The position numbers and the translations under genes were made by a program. Below are positions 1 to 5,533 of a DNA stretch of 5,533 nucleotides, piece after piece (position 1 is the first letter of the stretch; each line of letters begins with the position of its first letter). The notes beneath the pieces are model-generated. The model ran no database searches, was not told where the DNA came from, and worked only from the letters and a program-made list of their open reading frames with translations. Origin of the DNA: Kiritimatiellia bacterium (lineage in GTDB: Bacteria > Verrucomicrobiota > Kiritimatiellia > SLAD01); contig SLLF01000246.1 in assembly GCA_007134175.1 (NCBI GenBank), positions 1 through 5,533 on the forward strand. The letters are read 5' to 3'.

Positions 1-201
1 CTCGACATGACAACATTTTACATTAATCCCGTTCTTGCCCACGAGCCAATCTGCGCCGCGCCGATAAAGGTCCTCGACATGACCAAGTCTCTCCAGGTTC
101 CATAACCACCTCCACACACGTTCCGCCCAAGCAATTACTCCGTCAATTTCTTACAGCGCAACCGGCGCCGTGCAACCAGCCAGGCGGGGCACAGTGGGGA
201 A

Positions 202-246
202 AATGACGAAGTACCCAAAGACCCAAGCACGAAAGAAGCCCGAATA
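202..246 (-). repeat. Dispersed intergenic repeat, copy A
   Basis: Read on the minus strand, this tract begins with TATTCGGG (246-239) and ends with TTCGTCATT (210-202). The same two blocks occur in the same order on the plus strand at 526-533 and 537-545 (copy B). Here they are separated by 28 nt of similar T/C/G-rich units, including ACCCAA on the plus strand twice with an 8-nt period (213-218, 221-226). In copy B the gap is only 3 nt. The variable spacing suggests a simple-sequence-like intergenic repeat that expands and contracts. Function is unknown. Confidence 0.45.
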
Positions 247-342
247 GGCAAACCGCGCCACACGTGTATTCGGAATTGATGAATGGTCAGGCCGGTCCTA
301 ACAGAGGCGGTGGATGATCTGGATTTCGGATTTCAGTCTGGC

Positions 343-360
343 CTGTGACCGTTGTCACAG
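343..360. promoter_or_regulatory. Candidate CRP/FNR-family operator
   Basis: The sequence shows TGTGA (344-348), six bases, then TCACA (355-359). This matches the classical CRP-family consensus TGTGA-N6-TCACA exactly. The symmetry extends one base on each side and inward, giving CTGTGAC-CGTT-GTCACAG, a perfect 7-bp inverted repeat with a 4-nt centre. Its centre lies about 260 bp upstream of the predicted leuC transcription start. That is far for a class I or II activator, so it could serve an unrecognised promoter, act at a distance, or simply be a DNA hairpin. No regulator gene is present in the window. Confidence 0.35.
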
Positions 361-379
361 TTTGCGAGGGGGTGAGAGA

Positions 380-436
380 ACGGACGACGGTTACGCGGAC
401 GCTTATGGTGGACGAAAGGACTGTGCCGTCGTCCGT
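380..436. repeat. Perfect 11-bp inverted repeat
   Basis: ACGGACGACGG (380-390) and CCGTCGTCCGT (426-436) are exact reverse complements separated by 35 bp. The right arm is also used by a competing stem (395-408 with 433-446), so a transcript through here could fold in two mutually exclusive ways. There is no U-tract after it, so it is not a typical intrinsic terminator. It lies upstream of the predicted leuC promoter and would not be in the leuC mRNA made from that promoter. Confidence 0.5.
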
Positions 437-446
437 AAGCGCCTGC
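395..446. repeat. Imperfect long hairpin competing with the 380-436 stem
   Basis: CGCTTATGG (400-408) pairs with CCGTAAGCG (433-441) with one G-U wobble. After one mismatch (399/442) the stem continues with 395-398 against 443-446. Inside the loop, GACG (411-414) can pair with CGTC (427-430). The structure is mutually exclusive with the 11-bp stem at 380-390/426-436. The function is unknown; an RNA switch, a small RNA or a protein-binding DNA element are all possible. Confidence 0.4.
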
Positions 447-472
447 CTGTGTGTGCGTCGCACGCAGACAGG
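446..472. repeat. Short interrupted hairpin
   Basis: CCTGT (446-450) pairs with ACAGG (468-472). After a G-G mismatch, further pairs form between 452-455 and 463-466. An alternative fold pairs GTGCG (453-457) with CGCAC (459-463), nearly perfectly symmetric around one base. It directly follows the two competing stems and adds to a densely structured 90-bp block. Confidence 0.35.
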
Positions 473-514
473 TAACCGTACGCGTTGACCCGGTACCCAT
501 GTTCTCTCAGACAA

Positions 515-548
515 GAATTCGGATTTATTCGGGTGTTTCGTCATTCGG
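515..548 (+). repeat. Dispersed intergenic repeat, copy B
   Basis: This tract contains TTCGGATTT (518-526), TATTCGGG (526-533) and TTCGTCATT (537-545). The last two blocks are exact inverted matches of 239-246 and 202-210, and TTCGGATTT recurs in direct orientation at 325-333. The copy lies just upstream of the leuC promoter. I recall similar TTCGGATTTCGGG-type tracts between genes in PVC-group and related genomes, but that is from memory and was not checked. Confidence 0.45.
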
Positions 549-578
549 CCTTTGCCCTGACGGCGTGGCTTTCCTCCC

Positions 579-607
579 TTGTCAATCCGGCGGTGGAACC
601 GTATAGT
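579..607 (+). promoter_or_regulatory. Predicted sigma70-type promoter of the leu cluster
   Basis: TTGTCA (579-584) matches the -35 consensus at 5 of 6 positions and TATAGT (602-607) matches the -10 consensus at 5 of 6, with an ideal 17-bp spacer. Transcription would start near 613-615, giving a leader of roughly 30 nt before the leuC ATG. This short leader leaves no room for a leader peptide or T-box, so regulation by attenuation from this promoter is unlikely. Promoter consensus varies among phyla, so this is a prediction. Confidence 0.6.
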
Positions 608-633
608 CCGAACTTTACGCAACGTTGGTGAAT

Positions 634-639
634 AAGGAA
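634..639 (+). promoter_or_regulatory. Ribosome binding site that sets the leuC start
   Basis: AAGGAA lies 6 nt before the ATG at 646. It is Shine-Dalgarno-like and well spaced for that ATG. It lies downstream of the in-frame TTG at 625 and GTG at 628, so those longer starts are disfavoured. Confidence 0.75.
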
Positions 640-645
640 ATTAGT

Positions 646-2058
646 ATGGCAGGCAAGACTCTATTTGAAAAAATATGGGACCGGCATCTGGTGAAAACGA
701 TGGCCGACGGCACCGCATTGCTCTACATCGACCGGCATCTGGTGCACGAAGTGACCAGCCCGCAGGCCTTCGAGGGGTTGCGGCTGACTGGGCGTCCGGT
801 TCGCCGACCGGACCTCTCGTTTGCCACCATGGACCATAACGTCCCCACTACGTCGCAGGACCGGATGACCATACGTGACCCGATCTCCGCGGCCCAGGTT
901 GAGGCGTTGCGCTCCAACTGCAAGGAATTCGGCATCACCCTGTACGATCTGCAAAGCGATCATCAGGGAATTGTGCATATCATCGGTCCGGAAATGGGCA
1001 TTACCCTGCCGGGCCTGACCATCGTCTGTGGCGATTCGCACACCTCCACCCACGGTGCCTTCGGCACGTTGGCGTTCGGTATCGGCACGTCCGAGGTGGA
1101 ACATGTGCTGGCCACCCAGACCCTGCGCCAGTCGCGGCCCAAGACCTTCCGGGTGACCTTCAGCGGACGGTTGCCCAAGGGCGTTACGTCAAAGGACATG
1201 ATCCTGAAACTGATCGGCCAGATAGGAACCGCGGGCGGCACCGGCTACGTGATCGAATATGGTGGCGACGCCGTGCGGCAACTCTCCATGGAAGCCCGCA
1301 TGACCATCTGCAACATGAGCATCGAGGGCGGCGCCCGCGCCGGCATGATCGCGCCGGACGACACGACCTACGAATATATCGCCAGCGGCGACCGGCCGTT
1401 CGCGCCCCGGGGAGAAGCATTCGACCGGGCAGTCGCGAATTGGCGCACGCTGCCCAGCGATGATGACGCCGAGTTTGACCGCGAATTGACTATTGCAGCC
1501 GACCAGATCGCCCCCCAAGTCACATGGGGCACCAATCCCGGGATGGTCATCGATGTGACCGGCCGTGTACCGAAACCACACACCGTCCCCGGCCATAGCG
1601 TGCGCGATGTGGAACAAGCCCTGGCCTACATGGACCTCACGCCGGGCACCCCCATGACCGACATCAAACTGGACACCGTGTTTATCGGCAGTTGCACCAA
1701 TGCGCGGATCGAAGATTTGCGCAAGGTGGCGCAAATGATCAAAGGGCGCAAGAAGGCCGACCACGTGCGGGTCATCGTCGTGCCGGGTTCACAACAGGTC
1801 CGCCAACAAGCGGAAGCGGAAGGACTGGACCGGATCTTTACCGAAGCGGGTGGCGAGTGGCGCTACGCCGGTTGCAGTATGTGCTTGGGCATGAACCCCG
1901 ACCAGCTCAAGCCGGGCGAACGCTGCGCCTCCACGTCCAACCGCAACTTTGAAGGACGACAGGGCAAGGGCGGTCGCACCCATCTGGTCAGCCCGGAAAT
2001 GGCGGCGGCGGCCTTGCTGGAAGGGCATTTTGTCGATATTCGTCAATGGACGCCCTGA
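646..2058 (+). CDS. leuC: 3-isopropylmalate dehydratase large subunit LeuC
   Basis: LeuC is the aconitase-family [4Fe-4S] subunit that, with LeuD, converts 2-isopropylmalate to 3-isopropylmalate via dehydration and rehydration in leucine biosynthesis (EC 4.2.1.33), in the cytoplasm. The 470-residue product is close in length to E. coli LeuC (466 aa) and aligns along its whole length from memory. Visible hallmarks are [17 protein letters not shown] (about 26-42), TMDHN (61-65), [14 protein letters not shown] (127-140), [12 protein letters not shown] (147-158), IGSCTN with Cys350, GCSMC with Cys410 and Cys413, and [14 protein letters not shown] (427-440). The three cysteines are the expected cluster ligands. 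The start at ATG 646 is chosen because of AAGGAA just upstream and because [11 protein letters not shown] matches the usual LeuC N-terminus; an in-frame TTG at 625 would add seven residues. leuD follows after 43 bp. Nothing looks truncated or degenerate. Confidence 0.98.
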   Translation: MAGKTLFEKIWDRHLVKTMADGTALLYIDRHLVHEVTSPQAFEGLRLTGRPVRRPDLSFATMDHNVPTTSQDRMTIRDPISAAQVEALRSNCKEFGITLYDLQSDHQGIVHIIGPEMGITLPGLTIVCGDSHTSTHGAFGTLAFGIGTSEVEHVLATQTLRQSRPKTFRVTFSGRLPKGVTSKDMILKLIGQIGTAGGTGYVIEYGGDAVRQLSMEARMTICNMSIEGGARAGMIAPDDTTYEYIASGDRPFAPRGEAFDRAVANWRTLPSDDDAEFDRELTIAADQIAPQVTWGTNPGMVIDVTGRVPKPHTVPGHSVRDVEQALAYMDLTPGTPMTDIKLDTVFIGSCTNARIEDLRKVAQMIKGRKKADHVRVIVVPGSQQVRQQAEAEGLDRIFTEAGGEWRYAGCSMCLGMNPDQLKPGERCASTSNRNFEGRQGKGGRTHLVSPEMAAAALLEGHFVDIRQWTP

Positions 2059-2090
2059 ACCATCGAATTACCCACCAACGCAACAACGTC

Positions 2091-2094
2091 AGGA
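2091..2094 (+). promoter_or_regulatory. Ribosome binding site of leuD
   Basis: AGGA at 2091-2094 lies 7 nt before the ATG at 2102. It supports that start over the in-frame upstream codons from 1949, which overlap leuC in another frame. The 43-bp leuC-leuD gap shows no obvious promoter or terminator, consistent with co-transcription. Confidence 0.7.
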
Positions 2095-2101
2095 TACGCT
2101 T

Positions 2102-2749
2102 ATGGAAGCTTTTCAAACACATCGCGGCATCATCGCCACGCTGGACCGCGCCAACGTGGATACCGACCAGATCATCCCCAAACAATTCTTGAAATCGATC
2201 AAGCGCACCGGTTTTGGCGAAAGCCTGTTCTTTGACTGGCGCTACGGCGATGACGGCAAGCCTAACCCCAATTTTGAGGTAAACGACCCCAAGTTCGCCG
2301 GGGCCTCGATTCTGGTAACGCGCAACAATTTTGGTTGCGGCTCCAGCCGGGAACACGCCGTCTGGGCCGTTGCCCAATACGGCTTTCGCGCCATTATCGC
2401 GCCTTGGCAGGACCGGCCCGGCGGACGAGTCCCCGGCTTTGCCGATATCTTCCGCAATAATTGCGTCAAGAACGGCGTGCTGACCATTGAGTTGACGGAA
2501 GCCGAAGTTGACACCCTCTTTGACCAAATCCAACGCTTCAAAGGGGTCGAGGCAACAGTGGACCTCGAAGAGCAACGGGTGATTCTGCACGTGGACGAGG
2601 AGATAGCCTTTCATTTCGAGGTCGACCCCGTGGTGAAGGACCATTTGATTCGCGGCCTGGACGACATTGCGTTGACACTGGAGCAAGCCGATGCCATTGC
2701 GGCATTCGAAGCCACGCACGACACGCAAATGGCGGCAGCGATAACATGA
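2102..2749 (+). CDS. leuD: 3-isopropylmalate dehydratase small subunit LeuD
   Basis: LeuD is the swivelling small subunit that completes the isopropylmalate isomerase active site with LeuC in leucine biosynthesis. The 215-residue product carries [13 protein letters not shown] (18-30), [13 protein letters not shown] (35-47), [19 protein letters not shown] (68-86) and the C-terminal [20 protein letters not shown] signature. E. coli LeuD has 201 residues. Much of the excess is an apparent 10-residue insertion: where the family usually reads IAPSFADIF, this protein reads IAP, then 11 residues (102-112, [11 protein letters not shown]), then FADIF. The reading frame and flanking motifs are intact, so the protein is probably functional with an enlarged loop. 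The start at ATG 2102 follows AGGA and matches the family N-terminus. The stop overlaps the next gene's ATG (ATGA, 2746-2749), which suggests translational coupling. Confidence 0.96.
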   Translation: MEAFQTHRGIIATLDRANVDTDQIIPKQFLKSIKRTGFGESLFFDWRYGDDGKPNPNFEVNDPKFAGASILVTRNNFGCGSSREHAVWAVAQYGFRAIIAPWQDRPGGRVPGFADIFRNNCVKNGVLTIELTEAEVDTLFDQIQRFKGVEATVDLEEQRVILHVDEEIAFHFEVDPVVKDHLIRGLDDIALTLEQADAIAAFEATHDTQMAAAIT

Positions 2750-5325
2750 CCAAACCATCCGGGCGCAAGGGCCGGAAGCCCGCCGTCGAATCGGAGTGCT
2801 GTTATCAGCGCCCCTTGGGGCCTGACGGTTTTGTTAACTGCTGGCTGGGTGCCGGTCCGTTCCTGATCCGCTACGCGGATGGAACATTACCCGCCGGTCC
2901 GGAAATCCGTTTCGCCAGCCTTGGATTCCTGGCACCCGCCACACCGGTACCCCGCGTGGATCGATCAGGCTGCTGGTCTGGTCCGCGACCCCGATCGGGG
3001 CGCTGGCTATCCGCCGATGGCCGGCGGCGGCGTTGGCAAGTGTGGGACGATGCGGACCAGCCCACCGTACTGCTGTGCACCCGGATGACCCCGAATTCCA
3101 ATGCGGTAGCCTGTCTCTATTGTGAACTCGACTTGCCCGAAGGGTGTGCCGCCGTCTGTTTCCGGGCCGAACGAGGCCTGCAAGCCTGGATCGATGGGCG
3201 GCCTACATTTCTCTGGAGCCAGGAATGGTATAAACTGGGGCAGGCGGGCGGTGATCATCGCGTGGAACTGGGCGAGTATGCGATTCCACCCGGCCGCCAC
3301 AGCCTATTGCTCAAGACGTGGCAAACCGGTGTGGCGGGCATGAACGGTTGGAGCTTCCGCTTGCAACTGCTGGACCGCAACGGACAACCCGCGGTCGGCA
3401 CCATCAGCGTCCCGGTGGCCGACGCGACAGAGCGGACACAGTGTCAGGCTCGACAGGCGACACGCTCCTGCTACTTGTATCCCACAACGGTCACACCCGG
3501 CCAGACGTTCAAGGTGGGTGGGACCGATGCAGACCGGTCCCAGCGCCTGCGGATCAGGCCTGCCGGCTTCGAGACGACTAGCCGATCGCCGCGCGGCAAA
3601 TGGGACGGAACCATCCGCTCCCCATTCGGCCCCGTCCCGGCTAGCTGGAGCGACACCCGGCGGGAACTGGACATCGCATGGCTGGATGAAAAGGGCCACG
3701 TGCTGACCACTCAGCGCCGGGAACTGGTGATTCGGCCCGTCGGTCCGTTGCGCGGTTCACCCGCGCAACAGATCTGGCGGGCCATTCGGCAGCGGTCGCC
3801 TCTGTCGCCGGTCACCTTCGCGGCCCAACTGCTGGCGGCTGCCGCCGCCGGCCGACCGATACGCGATGCAGCCAAATTTGTGCGGCCCGCCTTGCAGCTC
3901 ATTGACGACCGATTCGACTGCGCGGACTTCGCCTTGACCTGGCTGTTGCGCTGGCGCTTGCTCTACGGGCACGACGCAACGCTGAACCGGGCCATTGATC
4001 GCCGCCTGCTCGACTTTATTTACCTGCATTCAGACCCGCGCCCACACAGCATGTGCATGGGAACGGAAAATCATCGGGCCCTGTTCTTGATGTTGGAATA
4101 CCTGACCGGACAGCGTTTCCCGCGCGATCCATTTACAGGCACCGGACGGTCCGGCCGCTGGCATGCGCACCAGGCCCGGAAGGACCTGCTGCAGTGGATC
4201 GATACCAAGATGCGCTACGGGTATAAGGAATGGGGGTGCCACTACTTGATGGTGGATATCGAATGTCTCGGCATGCTGCGGGACTTTTGCGCAGACCCCG
4301 AACTGGCGCGGGCGGCGGAGCGGTTGATGTTCAAGACGATCGTGTTACTGGTCCAGGATACGTGGCAAGGGGCACTGGTTGGCGCCCAGGCGCGGGCATA
4401 TCCCGAAATCGTGTTGGCCCACCCTGTCACCCGTTCCGGCGCGGACCTCTGCGCCTTGCTGGGCGATCCGCACGCCCGTCCGACCGGGGACTCGTTCGCG
4501 CTGGGATTGACCACTGCGCGCCGCCCCTTACCGGCGTGGTTAGGGCAGCCGCTGACGGTGGACCGGGCGACCGTGCGGGAACGGCAAGGGATGCCGGGTA
4601 TGGCAACCGCACGCATGCTCGTCAAAACACCGCACGCGACCCTGGCCTCTGCGCGGTTGGCGGCGGCCCGCCAGCCACAAAGCCAATTGCTGGCCTGGAG
4701 CGCACATTTGGGGAACGGGGTGGTCGTGGCCGGGAACCATCCCGGACCCGATCAAGTGCGGAGCGAAATCCGGCCGAATTACTGGTCCGGTACCGTAACG
4801 ATTCCCTGCGTGGCCCAAGCCGGCCTGGCACTGGTATGTCGATATGATCTGCCCACGTCGGATCCGTGGGGGTTCACCCATGTGGCCTGGCCGCTGGCCG
4901 CGATGGACGAAACCCAGGCCGTTCAGGACTGGTTCTTCGGCCGGGTTGGCCGGGGATTCATCGCCGTACGGCCGCTGCCTCGCGGGAGGTTAACCACGGA
5001 AGGGGCCTATGCCTTCCGGGAAATCACCGCACGGGGACCGTGCAGCGCGTGGATTGTACAAATGGGCGAAGGGGAGCGCCACACCGATTTTGCCCGGTTC
5101 ATCCGCAAGGTGGTGGACGCACCGGTTGAAATGGCGGCGCGCCGGATTCGCTACCACTCACCGTTCGATGGGGAATTGGTCCTTTCCGCGCGCGGCCGCT
5201 TCACGGTCGACGGTCGAACGCACCCACTACCGACCGATCTGCACGTGGATGCCCCATGGGCCTACAGTCGTTACGGCAGCACCGTGTTCACCATGAAGTT
5301 GCCGGACGGCCCAGTTGCCTTATAG
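2746..5325 (+). CDS. Large uncharacterised protein, heparinase II/III-like architecture
   Basis: I do not recognise a named family for this 859-residue protein. The N-terminus is basic with no signal peptide or membrane segment. W33-LGAGPF-39 resembles the W-LGPF motif that opens many sugar-binding jelly-roll regions. Residues about 105-210 look beta-rich, with [15 protein letters not shown] like the 'WxNG' strand of glycosidase-associated domains. Residues about 338-560 are helical and contain GTENH (439-443), [15 protein letters not shown] (472-486), [15 protein letters not shown] (492-506) and a following helical stretch. Residues about 600-859 are beta-rich, including [10 protein letters not shown] (767-776). 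This helical-toroid plus beta-sandwich order resembles heparinase II/III-type or alginate-lyase-like polysaccharide lyases; TENH-containing proteins of unknown function with this plan occur in my memory of bacterial genomes. It has 28 Trp, as carbohydrate-active proteins often do, and 20 Cys. The ATG is chosen because it overlaps the leuD stop (ATGA). There is no clear Shine-Dalgarno, so translation probably depends on leuD. Coding is well supported: it is a long uninterrupted frame with GC-rich third positions. The function is inference only. Confidence 0.85.
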   Translation: MTKPSGRKGRKPAVESECCYQRPLGPDGFVNCWLGAGPFLIRYADGTLPAGPEIRFASLGFLAPATPVPRVDRSGCWSGPRPRSGRWLSADGRRRRWQVWDDADQPTVLLCTRMTPNSNAVACLYCELDLPEGCAAVCFRAERGLQAWIDGRPTFLWSQEWYKLGQAGGDHRVELGEYAIPPGRHSLLLKTWQTGVAGMNGWSFRLQLLDRNGQPAVGTISVPVADATERTQCQARQATRSCYLYPTTVTPGQTFKVGGTDADRSQRLRIRPAGFETTSRSPRGKWDGTIRSPFGPVPASWSDTRRELDIAWLDEKGHVLTTQRRELVIRPVGPLRGSPAQQIWRAIRQRSPLSPVTFAAQLLAAAAAGRPIRDAAKFVRPALQLIDDRFDCADFALTWLLRWRLLYGHDATLNRAIDRRLLDFIYLHSDPRPHSMCMGTENHRALFLMLEYLTGQRFPRDPFTGTGRSGRWHAHQARKDLLQWIDTKMRYGYKEWGCHYLMVDIECLGMLRDFCADPELARAAERLMFKTIVLLVQDTWQGALVGAQARAYPEIVLAHPVTRSGADLCALLGDPHARPTGDSFALGLTTARRPLPAWLGQPLTVDRATVRERQGMPGMATARMLVKTPHATLASARLAAARQPQSQLLAWSAHLGNGVVVAGNHPGPDQVRSEIRPNYWSGTVTIPCVAQAGLALVCRYDLPTSDPWGFTHVAWPLAAMDETQAVQDWFFGRVGRGFIAVRPLPRGRLTTEGAYAFREITARGPCSAWIVQMGEGERHTDFARFIRKVVDAPVEMAARRIRYHSPFDGELVLSARGRFTVDGRTHPLPTDLHVDAPWAYSRYGSTVFTMKLPDGPVAL

Positions 5326-5330
5326 CGCCA

Positions 5331-5348
5331 TTCCCCGGACGAGGGGAA
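5331..5348 (+). terminator. Possible transcription terminator hairpin
   Basis: TTCCCC (5331-5336) and GGGGAA (5343-5348) form a perfect 6-bp stem with a 6-nt loop, starting 6 nt after the stop of the third gene. No U-tract follows, so it is at best a weak or atypical intrinsic terminator, or an mRNA-stabilising hairpin. Its position directly after the cluster is the main support. Confidence 0.35.
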
Positions 5349-5364
5349 GCAGTGCTTGCTTTAG

Positions 5365-5422
5365 TTGGAAAACGTCTTATATTGGACGGTGGGTTGGCAA
5401 GGGTATTGCAAAACGATCTTAT
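5365..5422 (+). repeat. Imperfect direct repeat
   Basis: TTGGAAAACGTCTTAT (5365-5380) recurs as TTGCAAAACGATCTTAT (5406-5422), with one substitution and one inserted base. The copies start 41 bp apart. This might be a pair of protein-binding sites or a decayed duplication. Confidence 0.4.
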
Positions 5423-5529
5423 CAAAGTGGCGACAACAAGACATGGCCCCACTGAAAGCAGTGAAGACGGTTGTTTTAGAGATGAAGGGTGGAGTGCCGT
5501 TGCCACTGCGTGAATTTTTGCAATAGCCC
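5401..5529. repeat. Inverted repeat enclosing about 100 bp
   Basis: GGGTATTGCAAAA (5401-5413) is the reverse complement of TTTTGCAATAGCCC (5516-5529) apart from one extra base in the right arm. The interior contains a smaller hairpin, CACTG-AAAG-CAGTG (5450-5463), flanked by ACAAC (5433-5437) and GTTGT (5470-5474), which can also pair. It could be a folded non-coding RNA, a small MITE-like element, or the terminator region of a short transcript. No clear target-site duplication is visible beyond an AA on each side. Confidence 0.4.
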
Positions 5530-5533
5530 AAAG

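Larger units (their letters stand above)
1..578. other. Intergenic region upstream of leuC; no convincing gene
   Basis: This stretch has no open frame with a credible start, ribosome binding site and protein-like composition. At the left edge the minus strand is open from about 150 to 1 and continues off the window. It could be the end of a leftward gene, but it has no ATG and mixed third-position GC, so it is not called. A minus-strand frame of 111 codons (622 to 287) runs over repeats and hairpins and looks non-coding. The region does contain dispersed short repeats (202-246, 267-273, 325-333, 515-548), a perfect CRP-type palindrome (344-359) and a cluster of inverted repeats (380-472). The leuC promoter lies immediately downstream. 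Confidence 0.6.
5326..5533. other. Intergenic region after the cluster; no convincing gene
   Basis: A frame from GTG 5352 to TGA 5513 (53 aa) has a GGGGAA upstream, but its third positions are mostly A or T, unlike the neighbouring genes. It also runs through an inverted and a direct repeat, so it is not called. The stretch holds a GC hairpin (5331-5348), an imperfect direct repeat (5365-5422) and an inverted repeat pair (5401-5413 / 5516-5529). A TATATT (5378-5383) resembles a -10 box but has no good -35 partner. Confidence 0.5.

Noticed and set aside
139..151. TCCGTCAATTTC, similar to the conserved 16S rRNA segment around E. coli position 910
   Set aside because: Only about ten bases match and the flanks do not continue as rRNA on either strand.
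592..601. GGTGGAACCG, which matches the core of the T-box riboswitch antiterminator sequence, 45 nt before leuC
   Set aside because: It lies in the spacer between a good -35 and -10, so it would not be transcribed from that promoter. The variable base is A, which would not pair with the A discriminator of tRNA-Leu. No terminator or sequestrator follows and no stem I features are seen. It is probably chance.
287..622. Minus-strand frame of 111 codons divergent from leuC
   Set aside because: It has low-complexity, basic composition, runs through the repeats, hairpins and the leuC promoter, and has no recognisable domain.
1988..2758. Long minus-strand frame antisense to leuD (256 codons), and a similar one antisense to leuC (1189-1764)
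   Set aside because: These are antisense shadows of GC-rich coding DNA. The plus-strand products are clearly LeuD and LeuC.
2810..2821. 12-bp palindrome GCCCCTTGGGGC near the start of the third gene
   Set aside because: It is inside coding DNA, has no loop for an RNA hairpin, and such palindromes are expected in GC-rich sequence.
4230..4847. Plus-strand 205-codon frame inside the third gene
   Set aside because: It is another frame of a longer uninterrupted gene; its product is Arg/Gly/Pro-rich and resembles no protein.
5352..5513. 53-codon frame from GTG after the third gene, with GGGGAA upstream
   Set aside because: Third positions are mostly A/T, unlike the neighbouring genes. The GGGGAA is an arm of a hairpin and the frame crosses the repeats, so coding is not supported.

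Overview
The window is GC-rich bacterial DNA carrying one rightward gene cluster: leuC, leuD, then a large uncharacterised gene whose start overlaps the leuD stop by 4 bp. LeuC and LeuD are the two subunits of 3-isopropylmalate dehydratase, which carries out the isomerisation step of leucine biosynthesis in the cytoplasm. Both look complete and have their key motifs. The organism cannot be fixed from this window. The high GC, the intergenic tracts built from TTCGGATTT / TATTCGGG / TTCGTCATT blocks, and the N-terminal W-L-x-x-GPF motif of the third protein remind me of Planctomycetes/Verrucomicrobia (PVC) or related environmental bacteria. That is an impression, not a demonstration.

Layout. 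Positions 1-578 hold no convincing gene. They contain short dispersed repeats in opposite orientations, a perfect CRP/FNR-type palindrome (344-359), and a cluster of strong, partly mutually exclusive inverted repeats (380-472). A good sigma70-type promoter (579-607) sits just before leuC and predicts a 5' UTR of only about 30 nt. leuC is 646-2058, leuD 2102-2749 and the third gene 2746-5325. Positions 5326-5533 are lower in GC at codon-third-like positions. They hold a short GC-rich hairpin just past the last stop, an imperfect direct repeat, and a 13-bp inverted repeat that encloses about 100 bp up to the right edge.

How the genes fit together. leuC and leuD form an ordinary obligate pair. 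The unusual element is the third gene, which appears translationally coupled to leuD. Its 859-aa product has a beta-rich N-terminal half resembling a sugar-binding jelly roll, a central helical region with conserved-looking TENH and EW motifs, and a beta-rich C-terminal part. This order resembles (alpha/alpha)-toroid polysaccharide lyases of the heparinase II/III kind, but the protein lacks a signal peptide and has 20 cysteines, so it looks cytoplasmic. Its function is unknown. Its coupling to leucine biosynthesis is the most interesting point in the window, together with an apparent 10-residue insertion in a conserved LeuD loop.
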